A DNA stretch of 64,000 nucleotides from Acidiphilium multivorum AIU301 (GCF_000202835.1 NC_015186.1:682001-746000), one strand, 5' to 3'. Shown: positions 1-10,236, counted from the stretch's first letter. Notes: generated from the sequence alone by a model not told the origin. Numbers and translations: made by a program.

Positions 1-1625
1 TGCTCGACCCCGAAGCCTACGACTCGATCCAGGCCCGGCTGAACTTCCTGCGCGGCCAGGGTGCCGATGTCATCGACGAGGTGCGCGCCGAACTCGGTCG
101 GATCCTCAAGGAGGCTGGGGTCGAGGTCATTGATATTTCCGGTCGGGAGAAGTCGATCTACTCCATCTGGGAGAAGATGCAGCGGCGCAACGTTGCCTTC
201 GAACAGTTGTCGGACATCATGGCATTCCGCATCATCGTGCCGACACGCGAGCAGTGCTACGTCGCCCTCGGCGCGATCCACGCGGCCTTTCCCGTCATTG
301 CCGGCCGATTTAAGGACTACATCTCGACCCCGAAGGCGAACATGTATCAGTCGCTCCATACCGGGGTGACGTTGCGCCATCCGCGCAACCAGAAGATCGA
401 ATTGCAGATCCGCACACCGGAGATGCATGCGATCGCGGAAAACGGCGTCGCCGCCCATTGGCTCTACAAGCAGGGCGAGGCCTCTGCCGCCGACGTCAAG
501 CAGTTCCGCTGGGTGCAGGACCTGCTCGAAATTCTCGAGAACTCTTCTGCGCCTGACGAATTCCTCGAGAATACCAAGCTTGAGCTCTATCAGGATCAGG
601 TTTTCTGCTTCACTCCGAAGGGGCAGCTGATTCAGCTGCCCCGCGGCGCGACGGCAGTGGATTTCGCCTATGCGGTGCATTCGCAGATTGGCGATACCTG
701 TGTTGGCGCCCGTATCAACGGCCGGCTGATGCCGTTGCGCTACGAACTGCAGAACGGCGACCAGGTCGAGATCCTGACCGCCCGTGGCGGAACGCCCTCG
801 CCGTCGTGGGAGCGTTTCGTTGTCACCGGCAAGGCGCGATCGCGGGTGCGCCGCTTCATCGCCGGCCAGTTGCGCGAGCAGAATCGCGACCAGGGCAAGG
901 CCGCCCTCGCCAAGGCATTCCGCCAGGACGGCGTGGACGGTTCCGAAAAAGTTCTGGAAGTTGCGCTGAAGGCGCTCAAGCAGGCCAGCCTCGACGACCT
1001 CTATGTTGCGGTCGGCACCGGCAATCTCGCAGCCCGGGATGTGGTGCAGGCGGCTTATCCGGATCTGCGCGAAAGCCGTGCGCCGCGCATGGTGCCCGGC
1101 ATGCTCGCCCGAGCGCCGCGGCCGCCCGCGCGCGGAACCGGCCTGCCCATCACCGGGCTGATTTCCGGCATGGAGGTGCATTACGCCGGCTGCTGCCACC
1201 CGCTGCCGGGCGACAAGATCGTCGGCATCATCGCCACCGGAAAGGGCGTGACCATCCACACGCGCGACTGCCTCACCCTCGAGACCTTCGCCAACACGCC
1301 GGAGCGGTTCATCGATGTTGACTGGGATTACGCCCTGATCGGCCCGGGAAAGGAAGGCACGCGCGATGGCAACGGCCGCGAACGGCCGTTCACCGGGCGG
1401 ATCAGCGTGATCGCCTCCAACGCGCCGGCGACCCTCGCCAACATCGCCAACGCGGTCGCCAAGCAGGACGGCGCGATCGCCAATCTCAAGATCATCCACC
1501 GCCAGCAGGATTTCTTCGAATGCCTGATGGATGTCGAGGTGCGCGACCTGCGGCATCTCTCCCAGGTCATCGCCGGGCTGCGCGCCGCCGGCGGCGTTGC
1601 CCAGGTCGATCGCGCCCGCACCTGA
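1..1625 (+). CDS. RelA/SpoT-family (p)ppGpp synthetase/hydrolase, 5'-truncated by window edge
   Basis: The reading frame is already open at base 3, so the N-terminal HD hydrolase domain and the start codon lie outside the window. What remains begins in the synthetase domain, with the conserved stretches around SGREKSIYSIWEKM and RFKDYI and the HTGV and QIRTPEMHAIAENG blocks. A TGS domain follows (starting near VFCFTPKGQLIQLP), then the conserved Cys-containing region (HYAGCCHPLPGD and the later TRDC). A C-terminal ACT domain (FTGRISVIASNAPATLANIA) ends the protein. This order is that of long RSH proteins, which make and usually degrade the stringent-response alarmone in the cytoplasm. Alphaproteobacteria normally carry a single bifunctional Rel/SpoT, so that is the likely identity, but hydrolase residues cannot be checked here. 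It is followed after 45 nt by acpS. Confidence 0.95.
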   Translation, partial: LDPEAYDSIQARLNFLRGQGADVIDEVRAELGRILKEAGVEVIDISGREKSIYSIWEKMQRRNVAFEQLSDIMAFRIIVPTREQCYVALGAIHAAFPVIAGRFKDYISTPKANMYQSLHTGVTLRHPRNQKIELQIRTPEMHAIAENGVAAHWLYKQGEASAADVKQFRWVQDLLEILENSSAPDEFLENTKLELYQDQVFCFTPKGQLIQLPRGATAVDFAYAVHSQIGDTCVGARINGRLMPLRYELQNGDQVEILTARGGTPSPSWERFVVTGKARSRVRRFIAGQLREQNRDQGKAALAKAFRQDGVDGSEKVLEVALKALKQASLDDLYVAVGTGNLAARDVVQAAYPDLRESRAPRMVPGMLARAPRPPARGTGLPITGLISGMEVHYAGCCHPLPGDKIVGIIATGKGVTIHTRDCLTLETFANTPERFIDVDWDYALIGPGKEGTRDGNGRERPFTGRISVIASNAPATLANIANAVAKQDGAIANLKIIHRQQDFFECLMDVEVRDLRHLSQVIAGLRAAGGVAQVDRART

Positions 1626-1670
1626 CCCCGCCGGGTTGGCGCTGCCGCCCTCTATGGCTATGACGCTCGC

Positions 1671-2075
1671 ATGATCATCGGCATCGGCTCCGACCTGTGT
1701 GACATCCGCCGCGTCGAGCGCACGCTCGAACGCTTCGGCGAGCGGTTCATCCAGCGTGTCTTCACCGAAACCGAGCGCCGCCGCGCCGCCCGGCGCCCGG
1801 CGCAGTTCGCCGCGACCCTCGCCAAGCGCTTCGCCGCCAAGGAAGCCTGCGCCAAGGCGCTCGGCACCGGCTTTCGCCGCGGCGTATTCATGTCGGACCT
1901 CGGCGTCGTGAATCTCCCGAGCGGCCAGCCGACGCTCGCCCTCACCGGCGGCGCTGCCGAGCGTCTCGCCGCGCTCACGCCCCCCGGGCGCAGTGCCTTT
2001 GTCCATCTCTCGTTGACCGATGAATATCCCTACGCCTACGCGCACGTGATCATCGAAGCGCGGGACGGCGCGTGA
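1671..2075 (+). CDS. acpS: holo-[acyl-carrier-protein] synthase
   Basis: AcpS transfers 4'-phosphopantetheine from CoA to the serine of apo-ACP, activating it for fatty acid synthesis. The 134-residue protein starts with the signature [17 protein letters not shown], including the metal-binding Asp, and has the second signature [19 protein letters not shown] with its catalytic Glu and Lys. Length is normal for the trimeric AcpS class. It lies 45 nt after the RSH gene and only 4 nt before the RNA methyltransferase gene, so the last two are probably translationally coupled. No strong Shine-Dalgarno sequence is visible before the ATG. Confidence 0.95.
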   Translation: MIIGIGSDLCDIRRVERTLERFGERFIQRVFTETERRRAARRPAQFAATLAKRFAAKEACAKALGTGFRRGVFMSDLGVVNLPSGQPTLALTGGAAERLAALTPPGRSAFVHLSLTDEYPYAYAHVIIEARDGA

Positions 2076-2079
2076 CGCG

Positions 2080-3168
2080 ATGACCGCTCCGGCGACGGTC
2101 GTGCCGGTCTGCCGGCATTTCGGCGTCTGCGGTGGCTGCAGCGCGCAGGATGTCGCCCCTGCCGCGCTTGCCGAGGCGAAGCACGCCCGGCTCGCCGCCG
2201 CCCTCGCGCGGGCCGGCTTCGCTGACCCGCATCCGGCGCCGGTGGTCTCGATCCCGATGGGCACCCGCCGGCGGGCGGATTTCGCCGTCGCGCGCGTCGC
2301 CGGCGCCGTCCGGCTCGGCTTTCACGAGACCCGTTCCCGCACGGTGGTCGACATTGCCGAATGCCCCCTGCTGCGGCCCGAGCTCGAAGCGCTGATCGAC
2401 CCGCTTCGCGCGCTGCTCGCCCGGTTGCAGGGGCTGCGCAAGAGTGCCGATGTCCGGGTCAACCTCCTCGATGCAGGGGCGGACGTGTCGGTCGCGCTCG
2501 ATGGCGAGGCCACCGCCGCCGACCGGGCGCGGCTGGTCGCCTTCGCGCAGGAGCACGACCTGCCGCGAATCAGCCTCGGCGCCGAGCCGGTGCTGATCCG
2601 CCGCCCGCCCACGCTCGACTGCGCCGGCCTCGTCGTCCTCCCGCCGCCCGCCGCCTTCCTGCAACCGAGCTTCGAGGGCGAGGCGGCGATCCGCGCCGCC
2701 GTGCTCGCCGGCCTGCCGCCGAAACTCACCCGCAAGTCGCGGATCGTCGAGTTCTATGCCGGAATCGGCACCCTCACCGGCGCGCTCGCCGCCCATGCAA
2801 GGGTGCATGCGGTCGAGGGCAGCGCCCCGGCGCTGGCCGCGCTCGATGAGGCGGCGCGGACCGGCGGCCAGGCCGGGCGGATCGACACCGAGCGGCGCGA
2901 CCTCGCCCGCCGTCCCGTCACCGCGAAGGAACTTGCCGGTGCTGCCTGCGTCGTGCTCGATCCGCCCTTCGATGGCGCCGGCCCGCAAATCGCCCCCCTG
3001 GTCGAGGCAAAGGTGCAGCGCATCGTCTATGTCAGCTGCAACCCCGAGGCGCTCGCGCGCGAGGCCGCCCCCTTCGCCCGCGCCGGCTACCGCCTGCTCG
3101 CTTCCACCCCGATCGACCAGTTCCCCGGCTCCGACCATCTCGAAAGCGTCGTCGTCCTCGGCCTCTGA
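2080..3168 (+). CDS. TrmA/RlmD-type SAM-dependent RNA (uracil-C5) methyltransferase
   Basis: The family forms 5-methyluridine in rRNA or tRNA. The N-terminus carries a Cys cluster of the pattern C-x5-C-x2-C (CRHFGVCGGC), as in RlmD-type enzymes with a 4Fe-4S cluster. The C-terminal Rossmann domain has the SAM-binding FYAGIGTLTG block, then VLDPPFDGAG, and the catalytic-cysteine motif YVSCNPEALARE. At 362 residues it is shorter than E. coli RlmD and has no TRAM domain before the Cys cluster, as is common in alphaproteobacterial members. The ATG is 4 nt after the acpS stop, with no clear SD, suggesting coupling. The target base cannot be assigned from sequence alone. Confidence 0.88.
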   Translation: MTAPATVVPVCRHFGVCGGCSAQDVAPAALAEAKHARLAAALARAGFADPHPAPVVSIPMGTRRRADFAVARVAGAVRLGFHETRSRTVVDIAECPLLRPELEALIDPLRALLARLQGLRKSADVRVNLLDAGADVSVALDGEATAADRARLVAFAQEHDLPRISLGAEPVLIRRPPTLDCAGLVVLPPPAAFLQPSFEGEAAIRAAVLAGLPPKLTRKSRIVEFYAGIGTLTGALAAHARVHAVEGSAPALAALDEAARTGGQAGRIDTERRDLARRPVTAKELAGAACVVLDPPFDGAGPQIAPLVEAKVQRIVYVSCNPEALAREAAPFARAGYRLLASTPIDQFPGSDHLESVVVLGL

Positions 3169-3211
3169 CCGGAACGCGGGGCAGCAAAACCTTGCGCGCG
3201 GCGAAGCCGCC

Positions 3212-3232
3212 ATGTTACTCATCCTTGCATGA
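3212..3232 (+). promoter_or_regulatory. candidate leucine leader peptide upstream of leuA
   Basis: The short frame ATG-TTA-CTC-ATC-CTT-GCA-TGA (MLLILA) lies about 175 nt before leuA. Three of its six codons are Leu and one is Ile. They include TTA and CTT, which are rare in a genome this rich in GC. This is the composition expected of a ribosome-stalling attenuator peptide, a regulation mode known for branched-chain amino acid genes in Proteobacteria. The SD is weak and no classical U-tract terminator is obvious downstream, so this stays a candidate. Confidence 0.4.
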
Positions 3233-3317
3233 GCCAGACGGTTTTCCGTTCCGCGCTTTTCCTGCCCCGCGCCGCCACCGTGCTGCGGAGCCTTCCGCTC
3301 GCGCTTCGACTTATCGA

Positions 3318-3360
3318 CCCCTGGGCGTAACACCCGGCTGAAAACCGGCACGCACAGGGG
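3318..3360 (+). promoter_or_regulatory. nested stem-loop in the leuA leader
   Basis: CCCCTG (3318-3323) can pair with CAGGGG (3355-3360), enclosing a smaller CCGG/CCGG hairpin (3334-3337 with 3345-3348). The structure ends 48 nt before the leuA ATG, so it could be the RNA element that responds to stalling on the leader peptide. The rest of 3169-3408 holds no other recognised gene. Confidence 0.3.
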
Positions 3361-3408
3361 AGAAAGACGAGGCTACCCAACGGTTCCCCAGCAGAGCGAG
3401 TGCATTCC

Positions 3409-4983
<1,575 letters not shown>

Positions 4984-5010
4984 CCCGACCCCTTCTGGCG
5001 GGCGGCGCGA

Positions 5011-5098
5011 TAGAGCATTTTCCGATCCTAATTGATCGGATGATGCTCTATCATATTGATAAACAGAGCATCTTTATCTGATCGGATGATGCTCTATC
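5011..5098. repeat. palindromic hairpin repeat pair between leuA and the hydrolase gene (likely bidirectional terminator)
   Basis: Positions 5011-5050 form an almost perfect palindrome: TAGAGCAT/ATGCTCTA outer arms, TCCGATC/GATCGGA inner arms and a 6-nt loop, with only a 2-nt mismatch. The right arm, TGATCGGATGATGCTCTATC, is repeated exactly at 5079-5098. There it forms a second, weaker hairpin with AGAGCATC (5065-5072). The hydrolase stop codon (5094-5096) lies inside the second copy. The location between convergent genes suggests a bidirectional terminator or an interspersed palindromic repeat. A diverged relative is present at 57831-57866. Confidence 0.7.
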
Positions 5099-5990
5099 CG
5101 TCCGCCAGAAATTCCTGGAGAGCGGCCAGCGTCGCCTCCGGGGCTTCCTCGGCGAGAAAATGACCCGACTCGATGGCCTGCCCCTCCACCTGGCCTGACG
5201 CATATCCGCGCCAGATCTCCAGTGGATCGTAGAGCGCGCCGACCAGCCCGCGCGACCCCCACAGCACCTGCAAGGGGGCTGTGATCCGTTCCCGCCGTGC
5301 CCGGCTTTCGCGGTCATGGTCGAGGTCGATCGCAGCCGCCGCGCGATAATCCTCGCAGATCGCCGTCACCGTCGCCGGGTCGGCCATCGCCCGCCGGTAA
5401 TCCGCCATCGCCGCCTCGTCGAACACCGCCTTCGCGGTCTTGTGCCGGGCGGTCTGCGACAGCAGCCAGTATCCGGCGTCGCGGTTGATCAGGTCTTCCG
5501 GCAGCGGCGCCGGCTGGGCGAGGAAGAACCAGTGATAATAGCCCATGGCGAAGCGCATGTCGGTGCGCTCGAAATGCTCGATCGTGGGAATGATGTCGAG
5601 CAGTGCCAAGCGCGAGATCCGCTCGGGATGATCGAGGGCCAGCCGGTGCGACACCCGCGCCCCGCGATCGTGGCCGACCAGCGCGAAGCGGCCGATCCCG
5701 AGATGTGCGACGAGGTCGACGATGTCTCGCGCCATGCGCCGCTTGGAATAGGCTTCGTGGTCCTCGCTCGCCGCCGGCTTGTAGCTCAGCCCATAGCCGG
5801 TGATGTCCGGGCAGATCACGGTAAAGCGCGAGGCCAGCGCGGGAGCGATCCGGTGCCACATGCAATGGGTCTGCGGCATGCCGTGCAGCATCACCAGCGG
5901 CGGCCCGCTGCCGCCGCTGCGCAGCCGGAACTGCCGCCCGTCGCCGAGATCGGCCGTCGTTTCGCTGAACCCCTCGAAAAACCCGCTCAT
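5094..5990 (-). CDS. alpha/beta hydrolase, fluoroacetate (haloacetate) dehalogenase-like
   Basis: The 298-residue protein has the alpha/beta-hydrolase fold with HGMPQTHCMWH (oxyanion region), nucleophile elbow GHDRGARVSH and late catalytic His in SGHFLAEEAPE. The nucleophile is Asp108, not Ser, followed by Arg109 and Arg112. His153-Trp154 occur in YYHWFFLAQP. In characterised fluoroacetate dehalogenases the Asp, the two Arg that bind the carboxylate and the His-Trp halide pocket show the same spacing (45 residues from Asp to His). These enzymes hydrolyse haloacetates to glycolate. The start at 5990 is chosen because it sits in an ATGA overlap with the upstream gene and has GGGAGCGGAG before it; an in-frame ATG at 6005 is less likely. 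Dehalogenase class is well supported; the physiological substrate is not. Confidence 0.85.
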   Translation of the reverse strand: MSGFFEGFSETTADLGDGRQFRLRSGGSGPPLVMLHGMPQTHCMWHRIAPALASRFTVICPDITGYGLSYKPAASEDHEAYSKRRMARDIVDLVAHLGIGRFALVGHDRGARVSHRLALDHPERISRLALLDIIPTIEHFERTDMRFAMGYYHWFFLAQPAPLPEDLINRDAGYWLLSQTARHKTAKAVFDEAAMADYRRAMADPATVTAICEDYRAAAAIDLDHDRESRARRERITAPLQVLWGSRGLVGALYDPLEIWRGYASGQVEGQAIESGHFLAEEAPEATLAALQEFLADG

Positions 5991-7468
5991 CTCCGCTCCC
6001 GGCATGTGTTGGCGAACACCGCAAGCAGCGGTCCCGCCGGCACAGAGTGCCAGCAGGGTGCGGCCTTGAACAGGGCGGCGAGACGCGGCACCAGCGCGCG
6101 GCTGGCCCCATCCGCCTCGATCCGTGCGACGGCGATGCGCGGATACGGCCGTGCCGCCGCCAGCACCGCCGCTCCCGCCGCCCGTGCCACCAGAATGTGC
6201 ATCTGCGCCGGCGCCGCCGCCACGAACGGTCCCGGCACGCCCACCCCGTCATTGCCGAACGGGACAATGACCAGCGTGCCCGCCGGCAGACGCGCCGCCG
6301 CCCGCACCATGCGGGCGGCCGGCTGCATCGTCGCCGGCGAAAGCGCGAGCCCCGCGACCGACGTCGCCCCGACCGCCAGCGAGGCGGCGAGCGCCCACGG
6401 CCGCCGCCGCAGCGAGGCGGCCAGCGCCAGCCCGGCGAAGGGCAGGCCGAGCCACACATAGCGCATCTCGAAAGGCTGGTTGCCGAACGCCGCGCCCAAC
6501 GCCAGCAGGCCGAGCGGCGATGCCGCGAACCCCGCCGCGAGCAGTGCCCGGTCATCCCGCCCGAGCGCCCGCCGCCCGTCGTGAAGGACGAGGATCAGCA
6601 ACCCGGCCAGCCCCACCCCTAGCACCGCCGCAACCGGCATTGCGAAGGCGGCCGGCACCTCGCGGGGCAGGGCGCCGAGCAACGCGCCGGCCTGGTCCCG
6701 CGCCAGCGCGCCCAGCGCCGGGGCGAGGCGAAACGGTGGAAACTGCCCCCGCCGCGACCCCGCCTGGGCGAGAAAAAACCACAGCCCCGCCGGCAGGAAC
6801 GCCGCCCCGCCCAGCGCCGCCGCCAGCCACACTCGCCATTGCCGCCACGTCATCCAGGCCAGCCAGAGACCCACCGCAACCGCGGTAAAGCTGGCGAGGT
6901 AATTGCTGAAACACGCGGCCCCCAACAGCGCGCCGGCGCAAAACCCGGCGCGGGCGCTGCCGCCGCGCGCCGCGTCGATCGCCAGCAGCGTCCCCGCCAT
7001 CGCGCAGAGCGTCGCCAGCGCGAAATCCCGCGCCACGATGCCGGTATAGGCGAAGCCGTAGAACAGCGTCGTGATCGCGATCGTGAGGGACGGGCTGATG
7101 CCCATCCGCAAGGCGATCCGCCCGAGCAGCGCCAGCGCGCCCAGCGTCTCCACGACCGAGAGCAGCCGCAGCCGGAACAGCCCGACCCCGAGCGCGTCGC
7201 GCCAGAGCGACAGCAGCCAGAAATACAGCGGCGGATGCACATCGCCCCGCCGCAAGCCCGTCGCAATCGCGCCGAACCCCGCATGGCCGCGATAGAACGC
7301 CCGCGCCGCGCCGGCGCCGAAGGGCAGGGCGGGCCAGTCCGGCCGCGGATGCCCGGCAACGAGGAAGACGGAATAGAACTCGTCATACTCGCCGCCGCGG
7401 CGCCACGCGATCGCGACGAGCAGGATCGCGGCGCCGCACAGCGCGGGCGCAAGGCGGGCAGGGCGCAT
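5987..7468 (-). CDS. GT39/PMT-like polytopic membrane glycosyltransferase
   Basis: A roughly 493-residue, very hydrophobic protein with about ten or more predicted membrane segments. Near the N-terminus it has GGEYDEFYSVF followed by GDVHPPLYFWLL. This matches the acidic first periplasmic loop and DxHPPLY-type motif of the PMT/ArnT/GT39 superfamily, which transfers sugars from polyprenyl-phosphate donors at the outer face of the inner membrane. The start at 7468 has GGAG 8 nt upstream; the longer frame to 7504 has no better support. The stop overlaps the dehalogenase-like start by 4 nt (ATGA), so the two are co-translated, although no functional link is obvious. Acceptor unknown. Confidence 0.7.
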   Translation of the reverse strand: MRPARLAPALCGAAILLVAIAWRRGGEYDEFYSVFLVAGHPRPDWPALPFGAGAARAFYRGHAGFGAIATGLRRGDVHPPLYFWLLSLWRDALGVGLFRLRLLSVVETLGALALLGRIALRMGISPSLTIAITTLFYGFAYTGIVARDFALATLCAMAGTLLAIDAARGGSARAGFCAGALLGAACFSNYLASFTAVAVGLWLAWMTWRQWRVWLAAALGGAAFLPAGLWFFLAQAGSRRGQFPPFRLAPALGALARDQAGALLGALPREVPAAFAMPVAAVLGVGLAGLLILVLHDGRRALGRDDRALLAAGFAASPLGLLALGAAFGNQPFEMRYVWLGLPFAGLALAASLRRRPWALAASLAVGATSVAGLALSPATMQPAARMVRAAARLPAGTLVIVPFGNDGVGVPGPFVAAAPAQMHILVARAAGAAVLAAARPYPRIAVARIEADGASRALVPRLAALFKAAPCWHSVPAGPLLAVFANTCRERR

Positions 7469-7528
7469 GGCTTCAGCTCCGGGCTTACCCCGAATAGCAA
7501 CCACAGGTTGTTGTTTCTGGCAACCCGG

Positions 7529-8788
7529 TCAGAGCATGTCCCGCAGCCGGAACCAGCTCGTCGCCAGCACCAGCGTCGGCATCCGCAGCAGCGGGCCGCC
7601 CGGAAACCGCGCATGCGGAATGCGGGTGAAGGTGTCGAACCGCTCGGCGCGGCCGGCCACCGCCTCGGCCATCAGCCGGCCCGCAAGCCCGGTCAGCGCC
7701 ACGCCGTGCCCGGAAAACCCCTGGGCGAACAGCACGTTGCGGCCGAGCCGGCCGAAATGTGGCAGCCGGTTGCGGGTGATCGCGACATTGCCGCCCCACA
7801 CATGCTCGGCCCGCGCATCCGCGAGTTGCGGAAAGGCCCGCTTCGCCCGCACCAGCATCGCCGCGCCGAGATTGGGCGGCGGCAGCGTGGAATAGGACAC
7901 CCGCCCGCCGAACAGCATCCGGTCGTCGGCGCTGCGGCGGAAATAGTCGAGCACGAAATTGAGGTCCGCCACCGCCTCGTCATGCGGAATGAGATCGCGC
8001 ACATCCGCCCGCGCCTCGGTCGCGACGATATAGGTGCCGACCGGCATCACATAGCCGGCGATCGGCCGCACCAGCGTGCCGAGATAGGCATTGCCGCAGA
8101 TCAGCAAATGCCCCGTGCGCACGCTGCCGCGCGCCGTCTTCAGCACCACCTCATCCCCCGACGTGATCGATGCGACCCGCGTGCCCGTATGGATCACGGC
8201 GCCCGCAGCCATCGCCGCATGGGCAAGGCCAAGCGTGTAGTTCAGCGGATGGATATGGCCCGCGACCGGGTCGAGCAGCCCGGCGAGGTAGCGCGGGCTG
8301 CGCAGCCGCTCCTGCAGCGCCGCACCGCGCAGCAGCCGGAACCCCTCCAGCCCGAGCGCCTCGAGCTCCCGCTGCCAGGCTTCGAGCTCGCCCACCTGCC
8401 GGTCCTTCACCGCCACATGCAGGTAGCCCCGCCGCGGGTCGCACGGCATCGCGAACCGCGCGATCTGCGCGTGCACGAGGTCCACCGCCTCGAGCGACAT
8501 CTCCCACAGCGCCTTCGCCACCGAATCGCCGGCGAGCCGCCGGAGCTTGCCGAGATCGGCGGCGAAGCCCGGCAGCACCTGCCCGCCATTCCGCCCCGAG
8601 GCGCCGAAGCCGATGCGCTCGCCCTCCAGCACGACCACGCGATAGCCCCGCTCGGCGAGGTGCAGCGCCGCCGAGCATCCGGTCATTCCCGCGCCGATGA
8701 TCGCGACATCGCAGCGCAGGTCGCCTTCGAGCGGCGCCGTCGTCGCGTCATACCGCGCCGTGGTCTCGTAGTAGTTCGACAGGGCCAT
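7529..8788 (-). CDS. puuB: FAD-dependent oxidoreductase, gamma-glutamylputrescine oxidase-like
   Basis: The protein (419 residues) belongs to the DAO family. Its N-terminal dinucleotide-binding fold is CDVAIIGAGMTGCSAALHLAERG followed by an acidic residue (VVLEGE) and the family block GFGASGRNGGQ. PuuB oxidises gamma-glutamylputrescine to gamma-glutamyl-gamma-aminobutyraldehyde with release of ammonia and H2O2. The ATG at 8788 (MALSNYYE) lies 5 nt beyond the puuA stop and the Tyr-Tyr N-terminus resembles PuuB; a longer in-frame start at 8827 would overlap puuA. The assignment rests on family plus position directly after a PuuA-like synthetase and polyamine importer. PuuC and PuuD are not in the window. 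Confidence 0.8.
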   Translation of the reverse strand: MALSNYYETTARYDATTAPLEGDLRCDVAIIGAGMTGCSAALHLAERGYRVVVLEGERIGFGASGRNGGQVLPGFAADLGKLRRLAGDSVAKALWEMSLEAVDLVHAQIARFAMPCDPRRGYLHVAVKDRQVGELEAWQRELEALGLEGFRLLRGAALQERLRSPRYLAGLLDPVAGHIHPLNYTLGLAHAAMAAGAVIHTGTRVASITSGDEVVLKTARGSVRTGHLLICGNAYLGTLVRPIAGYVMPVGTYIVATEARADVRDLIPHDEAVADLNFVLDYFRRSADDRMLFGGRVSYSTLPPPNLGAAMLVRAKRAFPQLADARAEHVWGGNVAITRNRLPHFGRLGRNVLFAQGFSGHGVALTGLAGRLMAEAVAGRAERFDTFTRIPHARFPGGPLLRMPTLVLATSWFRLRDML

Positions 8789-8793
8789 GCGGT

Positions 8794-10134
8794 TCAGACG
8801 TTCAGCAGCAGGTGTTCGCGTTCCCACGAGCTGATCACCCGCAGATAGGTCTCGTATTCGAGCCGCTTCACCGCGACGAACACCTCGACGAGCTTCTGCC
8901 CGAGAATGTCGATCAGCGGCCGCGCCTGTTCCATCATCTCGAGCGCGTGCGAGAGTTCGCGCGGCAGCGAATAGGGTTGCGAATAGGCCGAGCCGCGGAA
9001 GGCCGGAGTCGGCGTCAGCCCTTCCATCATGCCGAGATAACCGCAGGCGAGCGAGGCGGCGAAGGCGAGATAGGGATTCGCGTCCGCCCCCGGCACGCGG
9101 TTCTCGACGCGCATCGCGCCGGCCTCGCCGTAAGGCACACGCAGGCCGCAGGTCCGGTTATCATGCCCCCATTGCAGGTTGATCGGCGCGTTGGAAAACC
9201 GCGTGAGCCGGCGATAGGAATTCACGTTCGGCGCGAAGATCGGCATGATCGCCGGAATGTATTTCTGCAATCCGGCAATGAAGGAAAGAAAAAGCTGGCT
9301 CGGCCGCCCGTCCTGGTCGGCGAACAGGTTTCGCCCGGTTTCGAGGTCGACCACGCTCTGGTGCACATGCATGGCGCTGCCCGGCTCCTGGCCCATCGGC
9401 TTGGCCATGAAGGTGGCATACATGTCGTGGCGCAGCGCGACCTCGCGAACCGTGCGCTTGAAGAGAAACACCTGATCGGCCCGGTTCAGCGGATCGCCGT
9501 GCAGGAAGTTGATCTCGACCTGGGCCGCCCCTTCCTCATGGATGAGCGTGTCGAGATCAAGTTCCTGCATTTCGCAGAAATCGTACATCTCCTCGAACAG
9601 CGGATCGAATTCGTTCACCGCGTCGATCGAGTAGGATTGCCGCCCGGTTTCCTGCCGCCCGGAGCGGCCGACCGGCGGCACTAACGGGTAGTCAGGGTCG
9701 GTATTGCGCCCGACCAGATAGAACTCCAGTTCCGGCGCGAGGACGGGTTGCCAGCCACGCTCCTTGTAGAGTTCGAGCACATGGCGCAGCACCTGCCGTG
9801 GCGCGATCGTCACCGGTCGGCCATTCGAATACTGGCAGTCGTGGATGATCTGCGCTGTCGGCTCATGCGCCCAGGGCACGAGGCGGACGGTCGCGGGATC
9901 GGGGATCAGGTTGATGTCGATGATCGCAGGGTCGGTCAGCGTGTCTTCCGGGTCTTCCGGATATTCTCCCGTCACGGACTGGATGAAAATGCTCTCCGGC
10001 AGGCGAGGTGCGCCGCCGCGAAGGAATTTCTGCGCGGGCATGATCTTGCCACGCGGGATGCCGGTAATATCGGGAACCAGACACTCCACTTCAGTGATGC
10101 GGTGTTCGTTGAACCATTCGGCCAGGTCGGTCAT
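8794..10134 (-). CDS. puuA: glutamine synthetase-like gamma-glutamylputrescine synthetase
   Basis: This 446-residue member of the GS fold uses ATP to join glutamate to an amine. The N-terminal DITGIPRGKIMP replaces the usual GlnA start. The catalytic domain has ELEFYLVG, the EEGAAQVEINF metal/glutamate region, MAKPMGQEPGSAMHVHQS, and RVPGADANPYLAFAASLACG. The Tyr adenylylation loop of GlnA is not evident. In the Puu pathway the substrate is putrescine, and the gene's place between potF and puuB supports that. The start at 10134 has TGAGG 5 nt upstream; the frame remains open to 10176 but without a better start. A second paralogue lies at 18055-19416. Confidence 0.85.
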   Translation of the reverse strand: MTDLAEWFNEHRITEVECLVPDITGIPRGKIMPAQKFLRGGAPRLPESIFIQSVTGEYPEDPEDTLTDPAIIDINLIPDPATVRLVPWAHEPTAQIIHDCQYSNGRPVTIAPRQVLRHVLELYKERGWQPVLAPELEFYLVGRNTDPDYPLVPPVGRSGRQETGRQSYSIDAVNEFDPLFEEMYDFCEMQELDLDTLIHEEGAAQVEINFLHGDPLNRADQVFLFKRTVREVALRHDMYATFMAKPMGQEPGSAMHVHQSVVDLETGRNLFADQDGRPSQLFLSFIAGLQKYIPAIMPIFAPNVNSYRRLTRFSNAPINLQWGHDNRTCGLRVPYGEAGAMRVENRVPGADANPYLAFAASLACGYLGMMEGLTPTPAFRGSAYSQPYSLPRELSHALEMMEQARPLIDILGQKLVEVFVAVKRLEYETYLRVISSWEREHLLLNV

Positions 10135-10236
10135 GTGTGCCTCAGGAGCAGTCCCGGCGGGAACATGATGTTCCACCGGCGACGATGCCCGGTTTCGGAT
10201 GTGTGGCGTGGGGTCCGCGGTCCCGCCGCCACGGTT

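Noticed and set aside
2050-3351. Long leftward open frame (433 residues) opposite the RNA methyltransferase gene
   Set aside because: It is the antisense of a clearly conserved gene, Arg/Gly/Asp-rich and without domain signatures. High GC makes such frames common.
3311-3360. SAM-type riboswitch before leuA
   Set aside because: A CTTATC-like start and CCGG hairpin caught the eye, but the remaining conserved core positions do not match any riboswitch class I can name.
6839-8848. 669-residue rightward frame opposite the GT39-like and puuB genes
   Set aside because: Arg/Gln/Pro-rich composition, no fold signature, and it spans two genes with clear family motifs on the minus strand.
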